DNA of 64,000 nucleotides from DATBQN01 sp963755825 (lineage in GTDB: Bacteria > Acidobacteriota > Thermoanaerobaculia > Multivoradales > UBA5704), in contig CAVWLA010000001.1 of the NCBI GenBank assembly GCA_963755825.1, positions 1,798,001 to 1,862,000 on the forward strand, written 5' to 3'. Both the position numbers and the translations under genes were made by a program. Positions 1 through 9,078 of this stretch are shown here, one piece after another (the stretch's first letter is position 1; each line of letters begins with the position of its first letter). The notes beneath the pieces were generated by a model. The model ran no database searches. It saw nothing but the letters and a program-made list of their open reading frames with translations, and was not told the DNA's origin.

Positions 1-264
1 GGCTACAACCACTCCGACAACCCGATCCCCGACGAGCTGACCTTCGAGAACGTCGAGGCGCCGGCGGTTTTCAAGAACCACGCCTGCCTCGGTCTCGGCT
101 ACGCGGTCAACTCGAGCCTGGAGCTCAACCTCGCCGTCTACCGCGCCTTCAAGAACACGGCGAGCGGTCCCTTCCTGTCCCCGTTCGGCGCCGTGCCCGG
201 CACTCAGGTCAAGAACGAGATGACGCTCGATTCCGGGATCCTCACCTTTTCGTTCCGCCTCTGA
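1..264 (+). CDS. Outer-membrane beta-barrel protein, C-terminal fragment (FadL/TodX-like)
   Basis: The open frame enters from the left edge and ends at a TGA at 262-264, giving about 87 residues. Polar and aromatic residues alternate, and the protein ends in Phe-Ser-Phe-Arg-Leu, which resembles the last strand of an outer-membrane barrel. The pattern (a GLGY strand, an ELNLAVYRAF strand, then GILTFSF) resembles the C-terminus of FadL/TodX hydrophobic-substrate channels. The fatty-acid enzymes at 3.6-7.5 kb would fit that role, but they are not adjacent. The N-terminus is outside the window, so the family call is tentative. Confidence 0.55.
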   Translation, partial: GYNHSDNPIPDELTFENVEAPAVFKNHACLGLGYAVNSSLELNLAVYRAFKNTASGPFLSPFGAVPGTQVKNEMTLDSGILTFSFRL

Positions 265-309
265 CGACCGGCGGACGGGGGCTCGCTTTCTCCGAGAGGG
301 ACGCACCGC

Positions 310-705
310 ATGCACAGGATCGAGGAGACCCCCTACGGGTATCGGGTGACGTTCGAGGGATTTCTCCAGCGTGACGACGCCAGCACCTTGCTCGACTCGA
401 TGCGCAGCACGGTCAAGCCGCGCCAGGGCGGCTTCGCCGTGCTCGTCGACATGCGCACCTCGCGCGCCTTCCCGGCGGAGGCGCAGGAGGTGGTCAAGCA
501 GGCGATCCTCTTCTGCAAAGAGGCCGGCCTGGAGCGCAACGCGGTGGTGCTCAACAGCGCCATCGCCACGCTCCAGGCCAAGCGCATCGCGCGCGAGACC
601 GGGATCGAGAGGGACATCCGCTACATCGACGCCTCGAGCGAGCCGGAGTGGGAGAGGGTGGCGATCGACTGGCTGACGGATGGCGTCGATCCCGATCTCG
701 ACTGA
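310..705 (+). CDS. Small STAS/SpoIIAA-like domain protein
   Basis: 131 residues, starting at an ATG preceded by GAGAGGGA. A short beta-strand start is followed by a central hydrophobic strand ending in LVDMR, then helices rich in Ala/Glu/Lys. This is the layout of SpoIIAA-like/STAS folds, which act as small cytosolic regulators or phosphate- or ligand-binding modules. Two further proteins with the same general architecture lie at 44600 and 45209, though sequence similarity to them is weak by eye. The partner is unknown. The GC hairpin that follows the stop codon suggests a monocistronic unit. Confidence 0.6.
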   Translation: MHRIEETPYGYRVTFEGFLQRDDASTLLDSMRSTVKPRQGGFAVLVDMRTSRAFPAEAQEVVKQAILFCKEAGLERNAVVLNSAIATLQAKRIARETGIERDIRYIDASSEPEWERVAIDWLTDGVDPDLD

Positions 706-728
706 CCGCACCCTCTCCTCGCCGCACC

Positions 729-757
729 GCGCGGCCCGCCTCCCCGGCGGGCCGCGT
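729..757 (+). terminator. GC-rich hairpin after the STAS-like gene
   Basis: A 10-bp perfect stem (GCGGCCCGCC at 731-740 with GGCGGGCCGC at 746-755) closes a 5-nt loop and is followed by a pyrimidine-rich stretch. It lies 25 nt after the stop codon of the preceding gene and fits a transcription terminator, although the U-tract is weak. Confidence 0.6.
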
Positions 758-1026
758 CCTCTCGCCTCTCTTCGTATTCCTAGCCGCGAAAATTCGTTGT
801 CCCTATTACCAGTTATCGATGCACTGTTGAGCTGATGAAACAGCGGGGCGCGGCCGGGGCACCTCCCGGCCGCCGATCGGCGGCCGGCCCGAGGGGCCGC
901 CTTAGGGATCGGTGTGCCCCGTCGCCGCAGCAGCCCGCCGGACCGCGGACTGGCGGTGCGGCGCCGGAGCTCGCGCCCCCTTCCCGTCAACGGATGGATT
1001 CTTATCTCGATGGAGGCCCGACTGAG
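758..1026 (+). promoter_or_regulatory. Intergenic leader with palindrome upstream of FG-GAP gene
   Basis: This stretch separates the hairpin at 729-757 from the FG-GAP gene. An AT-richer patch (about 780-835) is the likely promoter area, but no good -35/-10 pair is obvious. A 20-bp perfect palindrome lies at 867-886 and would form a hairpin in the leader RNA. An in-frame ATG at 835 exists, but the residues it would add are Arg/Gly/Pro-rich and precede a clear signal peptide, so they look non-coding. Confidence 0.4.
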
Positions 1027-3099
1027 ATGAAACACCACTCCCTTCGCGCGCGCTGGCTGCTCGCCCCGGCCCTCTTCCTGGCCGCCGGCGCGCTCGCCGC
1101 CGCCCCGCCGATCACCTTTCACGACGTCGCCCACGACCCCGGCATCGGCATCGACTACCAGCGCTTCCCGTCGACAACCGACGCGCTCGCCGAGGCCGAG
1201 CGCCAGACCGGGCCGCACTCGATCATGGACCTCCTCCTCGGACCGCTCAAGGAGAAGGGGGCGCCGGGCGTCGCGCTCTTCGACTACGACAACGACGGCG
1301 ATCTCGACATCTACGTCACCAATGGCCCCGGCCACGCCAACGGCCTCTACCGCAACATGCTCAAGGAGACCGGGCGGATGAGCTTCGTCCGCGTGCCGGA
1401 TGCCGCCGGCGCCGCGGCGACCGACCAGGACTCGACCGGCGTCTGCTACGGCGACATCGACAACGACGGCGACCAGGACCTGCTGGTCCTCGGCCGCGCC
1501 GAGGCGCCCCGCCTGTTCGAGAACCGCGGCGGGCGCTTCGTCGACATCACCGCCAAGCAGGGCAGCCAGCTCGGCGGCTCGCACTTCACCTCGTCCTCGT
1601 GCGCCATGGCCGACGTCAACAACGACGGCCTGCTCGACATCTTCATCGCCAACACCTTCGACTGGTCGACCAAGGACGCCATCATCGTCGAGCCCTACGC
1701 CCTCAACCAGCCGCTGCAGCTCTTCATCAACCGCGGCGGCAACGTCTTCGAGGACGTCTCGGCGACCTCCGGCATCAACGGCGCGCTCAACCACATCACC
1801 TGGGCGGTCTCGATGTTCGACTACGACAACGACGGCAACGTCGACATCCTGCTCTCGCAGGATCAGGGCGCCATCCCGCCGGCGCGCTACGGCGGCGTCG
1901 ACCGCGGCCTGCTGCGCCTGCTGAAGGGCGACGGCACCGGCCACTTCACCGACGTCACCGACGAGGCCGGCCTCCACATCACCGGCGACTACATGGGCTT
2001 CGCCATCGCCGACTACGACGGCGACGGCTCGATCGACTTCGGGGTCGCCAACGTCGGCGACTACCTGCCGCCCTTCGTCGGCGAGCCCTACGAGCGCGGC
2101 GGCCAGAGCTCGCGCTGGATCCTCTCCAACGGCGACGGCACCTTCAGGGATCCGGGCCTCGGCGCCATCGGCACCTCGGGCTGGTGGTGGGGGTGCGCGG
2201 CGATCGACTACGACAACGACGGCGACTTCGACATCGTCGGCTACGGCGCCCTCGACACCGGGCCGCTGATGGACAAGTCGAACCCCGGCACCATCTACGA
2301 GAACGACGGGCATGCGAACTTCGTCTACAATCACGCGCCGCTCGACACCGCCGCCAACCACAGCCTGCGCGACGACCACGGCCTCGCGGTGGGCGACCTG
2401 AACGGCGACGGCTTCACCGACATCGTCTCGGTGTCGACCGAGAACTCGCCGCCGGGCGCGCTCCCCAACCTCGCCTGGCCGACCGCCTGGGGCTTCCCCT
2501 ACGATCACGTCGCCACCTGGATCCCGACCTGGCACCCGACCGGCAACGGCGATCTCTGGGCGTGGAGCGGCGTCCGCATGCTGCCCGGCGACCTCGCGGT
2601 CGAGATCAACAGCGGCGGCAACGGCAACGGCTGGATCGACGTCGCGACGCTGGGCAGCAAGGGCCTCACCAGCAACGGCGTCGTCAACCGCGACGGCATC
2701 GGCGCCATCGTCTCCTCGCTACCGGCGGGCGGCCGCAAGGCGACGCGGCCGGTCCTCGCCGGCTCCAGCCACGCCTCCGAGGACGAGCTCTCCATCCACT
2801 TCGGCCTCGGCAAGGCGCGCACGACGCGCGTCGACGTCGTCTGGCCGCAGACGCGGGTGAGGAACCGCCTCTACGACGTGAGGAGCGGTGAGCGCGTGCG
2901 CTTCCCCGAGATCCCCTGCAGCATCGACGGCCGCTGGAGGAGCTTGGGCGACTACGACTCCTGCGTCGTCCGTTCGCTCGACGAGCTGCGCCAGAAGGGG
3001 GCCATCACAGCGGCCGAGAGCGCGCGCTTCCACGCCAGCGCCCTGCGCGGCTTCGCCGATCGCCATCAGGACCACGACGGCGACCACCACGGCCGCTAG
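1027..3099 (+). CDS. Secreted FG-GAP/VCBS-repeat protein with ASPIC/UnbV C-terminus
   Basis: 690 residues from the ATG at 1027, which has GGAGG about 10 nt upstream and opens a classic Sec signal peptide (basic MKHHSLRARW, a hydrophobic core, cleavage near ALAAA). The body carries repeated FDYDNDGD / DVNNDG / DYDGDGS motifs, the Ca-binding loops of FG-GAP/VCBS beta-propeller blades. The last roughly 130 residues match the ASPIC/UnbV pattern (NRDGIGAIV, then SSHASEDELSIHFGLG and VDVVWP). Such proteins are exported and probably mediate surface or polymer binding; the substrate is unknown. They are frequent in Acidobacteriota and Planctomycetes. A strong terminator follows directly. Confidence 0.9.
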   Translation: MKHHSLRARWLLAPALFLAAGALAAAPPITFHDVAHDPGIGIDYQRFPSTTDALAEAERQTGPHSIMDLLLGPLKEKGAPGVALFDYDNDGDLDIYVTNGPGHANGLYRNMLKETGRMSFVRVPDAAGAAATDQDSTGVCYGDIDNDGDQDLLVLGRAEAPRLFENRGGRFVDITAKQGSQLGGSHFTSSSCAMADVNNDGLLDIFIANTFDWSTKDAIIVEPYALNQPLQLFINRGGNVFEDVSATSGINGALNHITWAVSMFDYDNDGNVDILLSQDQGAIPPARYGGVDRGLLRLLKGDGTGHFTDVTDEAGLHITGDYMGFAIADYDGDGSIDFGVANVGDYLPPFVGEPYERGGQSSRWILSNGDGTFRDPGLGAIGTSGWWWGCAAIDYDNDGDFDIVGYGALDTGPLMDKSNPGTIYENDGHANFVYNHAPLDTAANHSLRDDHGLAVGDLNGDGFTDIVSVSTENSPPGALPNLAWPTAWGFPYDHVATWIPTWHPTGNGDLWAWSGVRMLPGDLAVEINSGGNGNGWIDVATLGSKGLTSNGVVNRDGIGAIVSSLPAGGRKATRPVLAGSSHASEDELSIHFGLGKARTTRVDVVWPQTRVRNRLYDVRSGERVRFPEIPCSIDGRWRSLGDYDSCVVRSLDELRQKGAITAAESARFHASALRGFADRHQDHDGDHHGR

Positions 3100-3113
3100 C
3101 CGCTCCGCCGCAC

Positions 3114-3145
3114 CCGGAGCGCGGCGTTCGCCGCGCTCCGGTTTT
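3114..3145 (+). terminator. Strong rho-independent terminator
   Basis: A 12-bp perfect GC stem starting CCGGAGCGCGGC is closed by a GTTC tetraloop and followed by TTTTC. It lies 15 nt after the stop codon of the FG-GAP gene. This is the clearest intrinsic terminator in the window. Confidence 0.9.
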
Positions 3146-3282
3146 CAGCCCGCCTCTCTCGCCCTCCAAGCGCGGCCGGCCTCGGAAACAGCGATCATCG
3201 CCCGACGGCGAGACGAAGCCTCCCGGCGACGCGCGCACGCGGCCAGCATGACGATTTCTAAGGAGGGGAAGGCGATTGAAGA

Positions 3283-3359
3283 TGGTCGGGGCGAGAGGAT
3301 TTGAACCTCCGGCCTCACGGTCCCGAACCGTGCGCTCTACCAAGCTGAGCTACGCCCCG
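3283..3359 (-). tRNA. tRNA-Pro (anticodon CGG)
   Basis: The reverse strand folds as a full tRNA. The acceptor stem CGGGGCG (from 3359) pairs with CGCCCCG. There is a D-arm with GCTCAG...TTGGTAGAGC, an anticodon stem CACGG/CCGTG around the loop TTCGGGA (anticodon CGG) and a T-arm containing GGTTCAAATCC. The 3-prime CCA is encoded at 3283-3285. It is 77 nt long including CCA. It stands alone, antisense to the region upstream of the acyl-CoA ligase gene. Confidence 0.97.
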
Positions 3360-3599
3360 ACGTGGGTGGCAGGCTGCGGCAGGCAATCCCCGAGCGCACG
3401 GGACGCGCACGGACCTCGACCGCGGATGAAGGCGGAGGATATCGTCCGCCGCCCGAAGCGGTCAAGGCGGGGCGGTTCCGGGCCGCCTCCTCCAAGAGGT
3501 GGCGGGTGTCGCGATGCGCCGGTGGCCGCCGTGCCGCGCCCGGCGGCCGGCTCGGCGCGCGGTAGAATGGCGGGCCTCACGCCCACTGGGGAGGGGACC

Positions 3600-5405
3600 A
3601 TGTCGATCAAGACACTCGCCGAGCTCTTCTTGAAGGCGGCCGGGTATGGCAAGCCCGACTGCCTGCTCTATAAGGTCGGCGGCACCTACCAGCCGGTCTC
3701 GACGGCCGAGCTGGTCGACCGCGTGCGCCGCGTCGCTCGCGGCCTCGCCGACCTCGGGGTGCAGCCCGGCGACCGCGTGGCGCTGATGGCGGAGAACGGC
3801 CCACACTGGCCGATCGTCGACTTCGCGACCCTCTGCTCGGGCGCCGTGCTGGTGCCGATCTACCCCACCCTCCTCCCCGATCAGGCCGCCTACATCGCCA
3901 AGGACTGCGGTGCCAAGGTCGTCTTCGTCGAGACGCCGGCGCACCTCGCGGGCCTCCTCTCCCAAGCGGAGCAGACCCCCGACGTCCAGAAATACGTGCT
4001 CATCCGCGACGGCGGCGCCGTCCCCACCGACCCGCGCGTCGTCCCGTTGTCGCAGATCTACTCTCAGCCGGCGATGGAAGCCGCCGCCTTCGAGGCCAAG
4101 GCGCGCGCCGTCAAGCCGCAGGATCTGGCGACCTTTGTCTACACCAGCGGCACCACCGGGCAGCCGAAGGGGGTGATGCTCACCCACGACAACATCACCT
4201 CGAACATCCTCTCCGGCCTCGAGGTGCTGGGGATCGAGGGCACCTTCACCGCGCTCTCGTTCCTCCCCCTCTCCCACTCCTTCGAGCGCACGGTCGACTA
4301 CTGCTACTTCTATGTCGGCGTCACCATCGCCTACGCCGAATCGGTCGCCACCGTGGCGCAGAACCTCCAGGAGGTGAACCCGCACGTCTTCGTCTCGGTG
4401 CCGCGGGTCTACGAGAAGGTCCTCGCCAAGGTGCAGGAGAACGTCGCCGCGAGCTCCAGCCTCAAGCAGAAGATCTTCGCCTGGGCCGAGGGGGTCGGCC
4501 GCCAGGCTCTCCCCTGGCGCCTGCTGCTCGAGCGGCCGCCCGGCCTCCTCGGCATCAAGCTCGCCATCGCCGATCGCCTGGTCTTCGCCAAGATCCGCGC
4601 CCGCCTGGGCAGCCGCTTCCAGTTCGCCATCTCCGGCGGCGCCCCGCTCGGCCGCGACGTCGCCGAGTTCTTCTGGTCCGCCGGCGTCCCCATCCTGGAA
4701 GGCTACGGCCTCTCGGAGACCTCGCCGGTGATCTCGGCGAACAGCAAGCGGCACGTCAAGCTGGGGACGGTCGGCCGGGTGATCCCCGGCGTCGCCGTCG
4801 AGATCGCCGAGGACGGCGAGATCCTCGCCCGCGGCCCCAACATCATGAAGGCGTATTGGAACCTGCCGCAGGCGACCGCCGAGGTCATCGACGGCGCCGG
4901 CTGGTTCCATACCGGCGACATCGGCGAAGTCGACGACGACGGCTTCCTCCGCATCACCGACCGCAAGAAGGAGCTCATCGTCAACGCCTACGGCAAGAAC
5001 GTCGCTCCGGCGCCGATCGAGAACTCGCTCAAGAGCAGCCGCTACATCAGCCAGGCGGTGGTCATCGGCGACCGCCGGAAGTTCCTCTCCGCCCTGCTGG
5101 TCCCCGATTTCGAGGCGCTCAAGGCGTGGGCCGAGAAGCAGGGGATCGCGACGACGGACGTCGCCCAGCTCCTCGCCGACGGGCGCGTCCGCGCGCTCTA
5201 CGCCGGCGAGGTGGCGACGGTCAACGCCGGGCTCGCCCACTACGAGCAGCTGACCGCCTGGGACCTCCTCCCCGCCGAGTTCACCCTGGAGACCGGCGAG
5301 CTGACGCCGACCCAGAAGGTGAAGCGCCGGGTCATCATGCAGAAGTACGGGCCGGTGATCGATCGCCTGTACGAGAAGGCCGAGAGCTCGCGAGCGGCGT
5401 CCTGA
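3600..5405 (+). CDS. Long-chain acyl-CoA synthetase (AMP-forming)
   Basis: 601 residues. It activates fatty acids to acyl-CoA with ATP. The ATG at 3600 follows GGGGAGGGG; an in-frame open region upstream overlaps the antisense tRNA and is not coding. The ANL-superfamily motifs appear in order: the P-loop TSGTTGQPKG near residue 180, YGLSETSP near 368, WFHTGDIGE near 437 and TDRKKELIVNAYGKNVAP near 460. The FAA1-type length and the KKELIV element favour long-chain substrates. Its stop codon overlaps the start of the FadJ-like gene by one base, so the two are almost certainly co-translated as a fatty-acid activation and beta-oxidation unit. A TAGAAT-like -10 box lies about 30 nt upstream. Confidence 0.93.
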   Translation: MSIKTLAELFLKAAGYGKPDCLLYKVGGTYQPVSTAELVDRVRRVARGLADLGVQPGDRVALMAENGPHWPIVDFATLCSGAVLVPIYPTLLPDQAAYIAKDCGAKVVFVETPAHLAGLLSQAEQTPDVQKYVLIRDGGAVPTDPRVVPLSQIYSQPAMEAAAFEAKARAVKPQDLATFVYTSGTTGQPKGVMLTHDNITSNILSGLEVLGIEGTFTALSFLPLSHSFERTVDYCYFYVGVTIAYAESVATVAQNLQEVNPHVFVSVPRVYEKVLAKVQENVAASSSLKQKIFAWAEGVGRQALPWRLLLERPPGLLGIKLAIADRLVFAKIRARLGSRFQFAISGGAPLGRDVAEFFWSAGVPILEGYGLSETSPVISANSKRHVKLGTVGRVIPGVAVEIAEDGEILARGPNIMKAYWNLPQATAEVIDGAGWFHTGDIGEVDDDGFLRITDRKKELIVNAYGKNVAPAPIENSLKSSRYISQAVVIGDRRKFLSALLVPDFEALKAWAEKQGIATTDVAQLLADGRVRALYAGEVATVNAGLAHYEQLTAWDLLPAEFTLETGELTPTQKVKRRVIMQKYGPVIDRLYEKAESSRAAS

Positions 5406-7543
5406 TGGCGGGCGAGACGAGCTTCCGCCTGGAGGTGGGCGACGACCGCCTGGCGACCCTCACCTTCGATGCGCCGGGCCGCAAGGTCAACGTCTTCTCG
5501 CGCGGCGTCTTCGAGGAGCTCGAACGGACCATCGACGAGCTGGCGCGGCGCGACGACATCGGCTGCCTCGTCCTCCTCTCCGGCAAGGAGGGCAATTTCA
5601 TCGCCGGCGCCGACGTCCCCGAGATCGCCCGCGTCACCGATCCGATCGAGGCCGAGGCCGGCTCGCGGCTCGGCCACCGCATCTTCGCCGCCTGGGAGGC
5701 GCTCCCCTTCCCCACCGTCGCCGCCATCCGCGGCGGCTGCCTCGGCGGCGGCACCGAGATCTCCCTCGCCTCGACCTTCCGCGTCGTGTCGACCGCCAAG
5801 GAGGTGCGCATCGGCCTCCCCGAGGTGCGCCTCGGCATCCTCCCCGGCTGGGGCGGCTCGACCCGCCTGCCGCGGACGATCGGCATCGCCGAGGCGCTCG
5901 ACCTGATCCTCACCGGCAAGACCGTCTCCGGCCGCCGCGCCTTCAAGCTGGGCCTCGCCGACGCGCTCCTCCCCGACGCCCGTTTCCTCGACGGGGTGCG
6001 CAGCTTCGCCCTCGCCCATCTCGACCGCCGCGAGCGCGACGACTCCCGCCCCGACTTCAAGGAGATGCTCCTCGAGCGCAACCCGCTCGGCCGCAAGATC
6101 CTCTTCGACCAGGCGCGCAAGAAGACCCTCGAGCAGACCCGCGGCCAGTACCCGGCGCCGTTGCGCGCCATCGAGGTGGTGCGGGTGGGGATCGAGGAGG
6201 GGATGAAGGCCGGCTTCGACGCCGAGGCGCGCGCCGTCGCCGAGCTCGCCACCTCGCGGACGGCGAAGAACCTCATCCACGTCTTCGGGCTGACGGAGAG
6301 CGCCAAGAAGGAGAAGGGCCTGCCCGGCGGCGAGGGGCGGCCCGTCGGCTCCGTCGCCGTCCTCGGCGCCGGCGTCATGGGCGGCGGCATCGCCCAGCTC
6401 GTCGCCGCCGAGGCGGGGGTGCCGGTGCGCTTGAAGGACGTCGACGAAAAGGCGCTGGCGAGCGGCATGGCGCACGCGGCGCAGATCTTCGATCGCGCCC
6501 TGCGCCGCCACCGCATCGAGCGCCCCGAGGTCAAGCGGCGCATGGCCCTGCTGCTGCCGAGCCTCGGCTACACCGGCTTCGAGCGCGCCGACCTGGTGAT
6601 CGAGGCGATCGTCGAGAAGCTGCCGGTCAAGCAGCAGGTCTTCGCCGAGATGGCGGCCCACGTCCGGCCGACGGCGGTCCTCGCCTCCAACACCTCGTCG
6701 CTCCCCATCGGCGCCATCGGTGAGCAGACGCCGCACCGCGAGCGGGTCGTCGGGATGCACTTCTTCAACCCCGTCCACCGCATGCCGCTGGTCGAGGTGA
6801 TCGCGCCCGAGGGCGCCGATCCGGTGGCGGTCAACACTGTCTTTGCCTTCTCCCGCCGCCTCGGCAAGACGCCGATCCTCGTCCGCGACACTCCGGGCTT
6901 CCTGGTCAACCGGCTGCTGATGTTCTATTCGACCGAGGCGCTCTGGCTGCTCGACGAGGGGCACCGCATCGAGGACCTCGACCGCGCCATGGCCGACTGG
7001 GGGATGCCAATGGGGCCGATGGCGCTCACCGACGAGGTCGGCATCGACGTCGCCGTCAAGGTCGCCCACATCTTGGGCGACGCCTTCGGCGACCGCCTGC
7101 CGCTCCCCGGCTGGCTCGACAACCTCGCCGCCGGCGATCGCCTGGGGACGAAGACCGGGCGCGGCTTCTATCAGTACGCCGGCCGCGAGCGAAAAGACCC
7201 CGACGCCGCGGTCTACGGCCTCCTCGGCCTGACGCCGACGATCGACCATCCGGACCCCGCGGCGCTCGCCGATCGCATGGTGCTGCCGATGGTCAACGAG
7301 GCGGCGCGCTGCCTGCAGGAGCGGGTGGTCGGCAGCCCCGGCGACCTCGACCTGGCGCTCATCCTGGGAACCGGCTTCCCGCCCTTCCGCGGCGGGCTCT
7401 GCCGCTGGGCCGACGGCCAGGGGCTGCCGACCCTCGTCGCCGCCCTCGAGCGCCTCGAGGGCACCGTCGGCGACCGCTTCCGGCCGTCGGAGGCCCTGCG
7501 CTCGTACGCCGCGGCGGGCGGCTTCTACGCCGCGTCGACCTGA
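5405..7543 (+). CDS. fadJ: Bifunctional enoyl-CoA hydratase / 3-hydroxyacyl-CoA dehydrogenase (FadJ/FadB type)
   Basis: 712 residues. The ATG at 5405 shares its A with the TGA of the acyl-CoA ligase (TGATG coupling). The N-terminal crotonase domain (about 1-300) has the oxyanion-hole segment GGCLGGGTEISLA and the catalytic-Glu region EVRLGILPGWGG. From about residue 316 comes the NAD-binding Rossmann motif LGAGVMGGG. The catalytic-His segment HFFNPVHRMPLVEV and a C-terminal dehydrogenase domain follow. It carries out the hydration and NAD-dependent oxidation steps of beta-oxidation. FadB and FadJ cannot be told apart by eye; FadJ is chosen on length and operon. The thiolase partner is not in the window. 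Confidence 0.93.
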   Translation: MAGETSFRLEVGDDRLATLTFDAPGRKVNVFSRGVFEELERTIDELARRDDIGCLVLLSGKEGNFIAGADVPEIARVTDPIEAEAGSRLGHRIFAAWEALPFPTVAAIRGGCLGGGTEISLASTFRVVSTAKEVRIGLPEVRLGILPGWGGSTRLPRTIGIAEALDLILTGKTVSGRRAFKLGLADALLPDARFLDGVRSFALAHLDRRERDDSRPDFKEMLLERNPLGRKILFDQARKKTLEQTRGQYPAPLRAIEVVRVGIEEGMKAGFDAEARAVAELATSRTAKNLIHVFGLTESAKKEKGLPGGEGRPVGSVAVLGAGVMGGGIAQLVAAEAGVPVRLKDVDEKALASGMAHAAQIFDRALRRHRIERPEVKRRMALLLPSLGYTGFERADLVIEAIVEKLPVKQQVFAEMAAHVRPTAVLASNTSSLPIGAIGEQTPHRERVVGMHFFNPVHRMPLVEVIAPEGADPVAVNTVFAFSRRLGKTPILVRDTPGFLVNRLLMFYSTEALWLLDEGHRIEDLDRAMADWGMPMGPMALTDEVGIDVAVKVAHILGDAFGDRLPLPGWLDNLAAGDRLGTKTGRGFYQYAGRERKDPDAAVYGLLGLTPTIDHPDPAALADRMVLPMVNEAARCLQERVVGSPGDLDLALILGTGFPPFRGGLCRWADGQGLPTLVAALERLEGTVGDRFRPSEALRSYAAAGGFYAAST

Positions 7544-7641
7544 GCCGCCGAACCCCGCTCGCCCTCTCTCAACGGCCCGGTGTCTTCTCTGGGTTCTGGT
7601 TCGTCCATTCCCGGGGACGTCGCGGTTGCCCAACGAGGGCG

Positions 7642-7680
7642 ATCCGGCGCCGGATGGCTGCCGCGAGGCAGCGGATTTTT
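7642..7680 (+). terminator. Palindrome plus hairpin/T-run after fadJ
   Basis: A perfect 14-bp palindrome (ATCCGGCGCCGGAT, 7642-7655) is followed at once by a GCTGC/GCAGC hairpin and then ATTTTT. It lies about 100 nt past the fadJ stop codon and is the likely terminator of the fatty-acid operon. Confidence 0.6.
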
Positions 7681-7812
7681 CCTCCTCCGGCGGCTGTTGT
7701 ATAGGAGGAGATGCGGGCCGGGTTGGATCTCGCCGCTCCGGCGGGAGTGGTGGCTCACGGCTTGCTACCGATCTCGACTCAGGAACCGACCTCTTTTCAA
7801 GGGAGACTCAAT

Positions 7813-8991
7813 ATGCAACGACGAATCCACCTGGCTGTCGCTGCCACCGCCGCGTTTCTTGGCTTGGGGTCGTCGCTCGCGCTCTCGGCCCAGACGGCTC
7901 CAGCGCCTTCCACGCCGGCTCAGGCGACGACCGCCGGCCAGCCCAACGCCCGCTTCGAGGGCCAGGCCAACGTCAACGAGGTGCTGCTCGACGTCCTCGT
8001 CACCGACAAGGGCGGCAACGTCATCGTGGGCCTGAACAAGGGCGATTTCGTGGTCAAGGAGAACGGCAAGCCGGTCGACCTCACCGGCCTCACCTTCTAC
8101 AGCAACCGCCACTACCTAGAGGAGGCGAAGGACCTCACCGCGAAGACCGGTCTCGAGATCGACCGCGTCCCGGAGAGCCGCTACTTCGTGCTCTTTTTCG
8201 ACGACCAGAAGCAGTCGTCGGTGAACTCGCCGGTGCTCCTCTCGCAGCAGGTCCAGGCCGGCATCCAGGCCAAGAAGTGGGTGAGCCAGAACCTCCTGCC
8301 CAACGATTTCGTCGCCGTCGCGAGCTACGACTTCAAGCTCAAGATCCAGCAGGACTTCACCCACGATACGCGGCTGCTCGAGGCGGCCATCGACGCCGCC
8401 ATCCAGGGCAAGGACACCGAGGGCAACTGGCCGTCGCGCATCGCGGCCCAGGGGGACGGCCCGTCGCTCCTCGCCAACCTGCCGCGCGGCAACAACCTGC
8501 GCGATCAGACGCCGCGGATCTACGACGGCATCCGGCTGCTCGCCGATGCCGCCGGTCACACCACCGGCAGGAAGAACCTCATCCTCTTCACCCACGGCTT
8601 CGGCCTCATCAACGATTACGGCCAGTACATCCCCGACGTGCGCTTCTATCCGCCGATGATGCATGCGCTCAACCACAACAACGTCGCGGTCTACGCGCTC
8701 GACCTAGTGCCCGCGGGCATCAGCCACCCGCTTTCGAACGCGATGAACCAGCTGGCGCTGGAGACCGGCGGCGAGTACTACTTCGACTTCACCAACTTCA
8801 TGACCCCGCTGCAGAAGGTGTCGAAGGAGAACAATGGCTACTACCTGCTCTCCTACGGCGCCACGCACGCGACCGACAAGGCCGGCTTCCAGAAGGTGAC
8901 GGTCGAGACCACCAATCCCGAGTTCAAGGTCAAGGCTCGCGAGGGGTACCAGTACGGCAAGACGGACGCCGAGGGCCGCACCAGCCGCTGA
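7813..8991 (+). CDS. Secreted VWA-related domain protein (Acidobacteria-type)
   Basis: 392 residues from the ATG at 7813 (GGGAGA 6 nt upstream). An in-frame ATG at 7711 would add a low-quality leader before the signal peptide and is rejected. A Sec signal (MQRRIHLAVAATAAFLGLGSS) is followed by a Pro/Ala linker and a TIGR03436-like body: VNEVLLDVLVTDKGGNVI, DFVVKENGKPVDL, YFVLFFDDQ and ILFTHGFG. This VWA-like family is strongly expanded in Acidobacteriota. Its role is unknown but extracytoplasmic. The MIDAS motif is degenerate, as is usual for this family. A strong hairpin separates it from the convergent gene downstream. Confidence 0.85.
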   Translation: MQRRIHLAVAATAAFLGLGSSLALSAQTAPAPSTPAQATTAGQPNARFEGQANVNEVLLDVLVTDKGGNVIVGLNKGDFVVKENGKPVDLTGLTFYSNRHYLEEAKDLTAKTGLEIDRVPESRYFVLFFDDQKQSSVNSPVLLSQQVQAGIQAKKWVSQNLLPNDFVAVASYDFKLKIQQDFTHDTRLLEAAIDAAIQGKDTEGNWPSRIAAQGDGPSLLANLPRGNNLRDQTPRIYDGIRLLADAAGHTTGRKNLILFTHGFGLINDYGQYIPDVRFYPPMMHALNHNNVAVYALDLVPAGISHPLSNAMNQLALETGGEYYFDFTNFMTPLQKVSKENNGYYLLSYGATHATDKAGFQKVTVETTNPEFKVKAREGYQYGKTDAEGRTSR

Positions 8992-9015
8992 GGCTCGCCG
9001 GACTGCATCGACCTG

Positions 9016-9064
9016 GGAAGAGCGCCGGAGAGGGCGGCTCGAAGCCGCTCCTCCGGCGCTTCCC
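9016..9064. terminator. Bidirectional hairpin between convergent genes
   Basis: A long imperfect stem (GGGAAG-AGCGCCGGAG on the left, CTCCGGCGCT-TCCC on the right) encloses an inner GCGGCT/AGCCGC hairpin. It lies in the gap between the convergent VWA gene and FAD reductase gene. There is no T-run, so a rho-independent role is probable but not certain. Confidence 0.55.
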
Positions 9065-9078
9065 GTCTACGGCCGCCC

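Noticed and set aside
835..1026. Upstream ATG extension of the FG-GAP protein
   Set aside because: It would place 64 Arg/Gly/Pro-rich residues before a typical signal peptide; the ATG at 1027 has a GGAGG and opens the signal.
5240..7633. 797-residue reverse-strand ORF opposite fadJ
   Set aside because: Antisense shadow of a clearly conserved gene. Composition is Asp/Glu/Arg/Gly-biased with no motif.
7711..7812. Upstream ATG extension of the VWA protein
   Set aside because: AGGAGGAG directly abuts this ATG with no spacing and the added residues precede a clean signal peptide at 7813.
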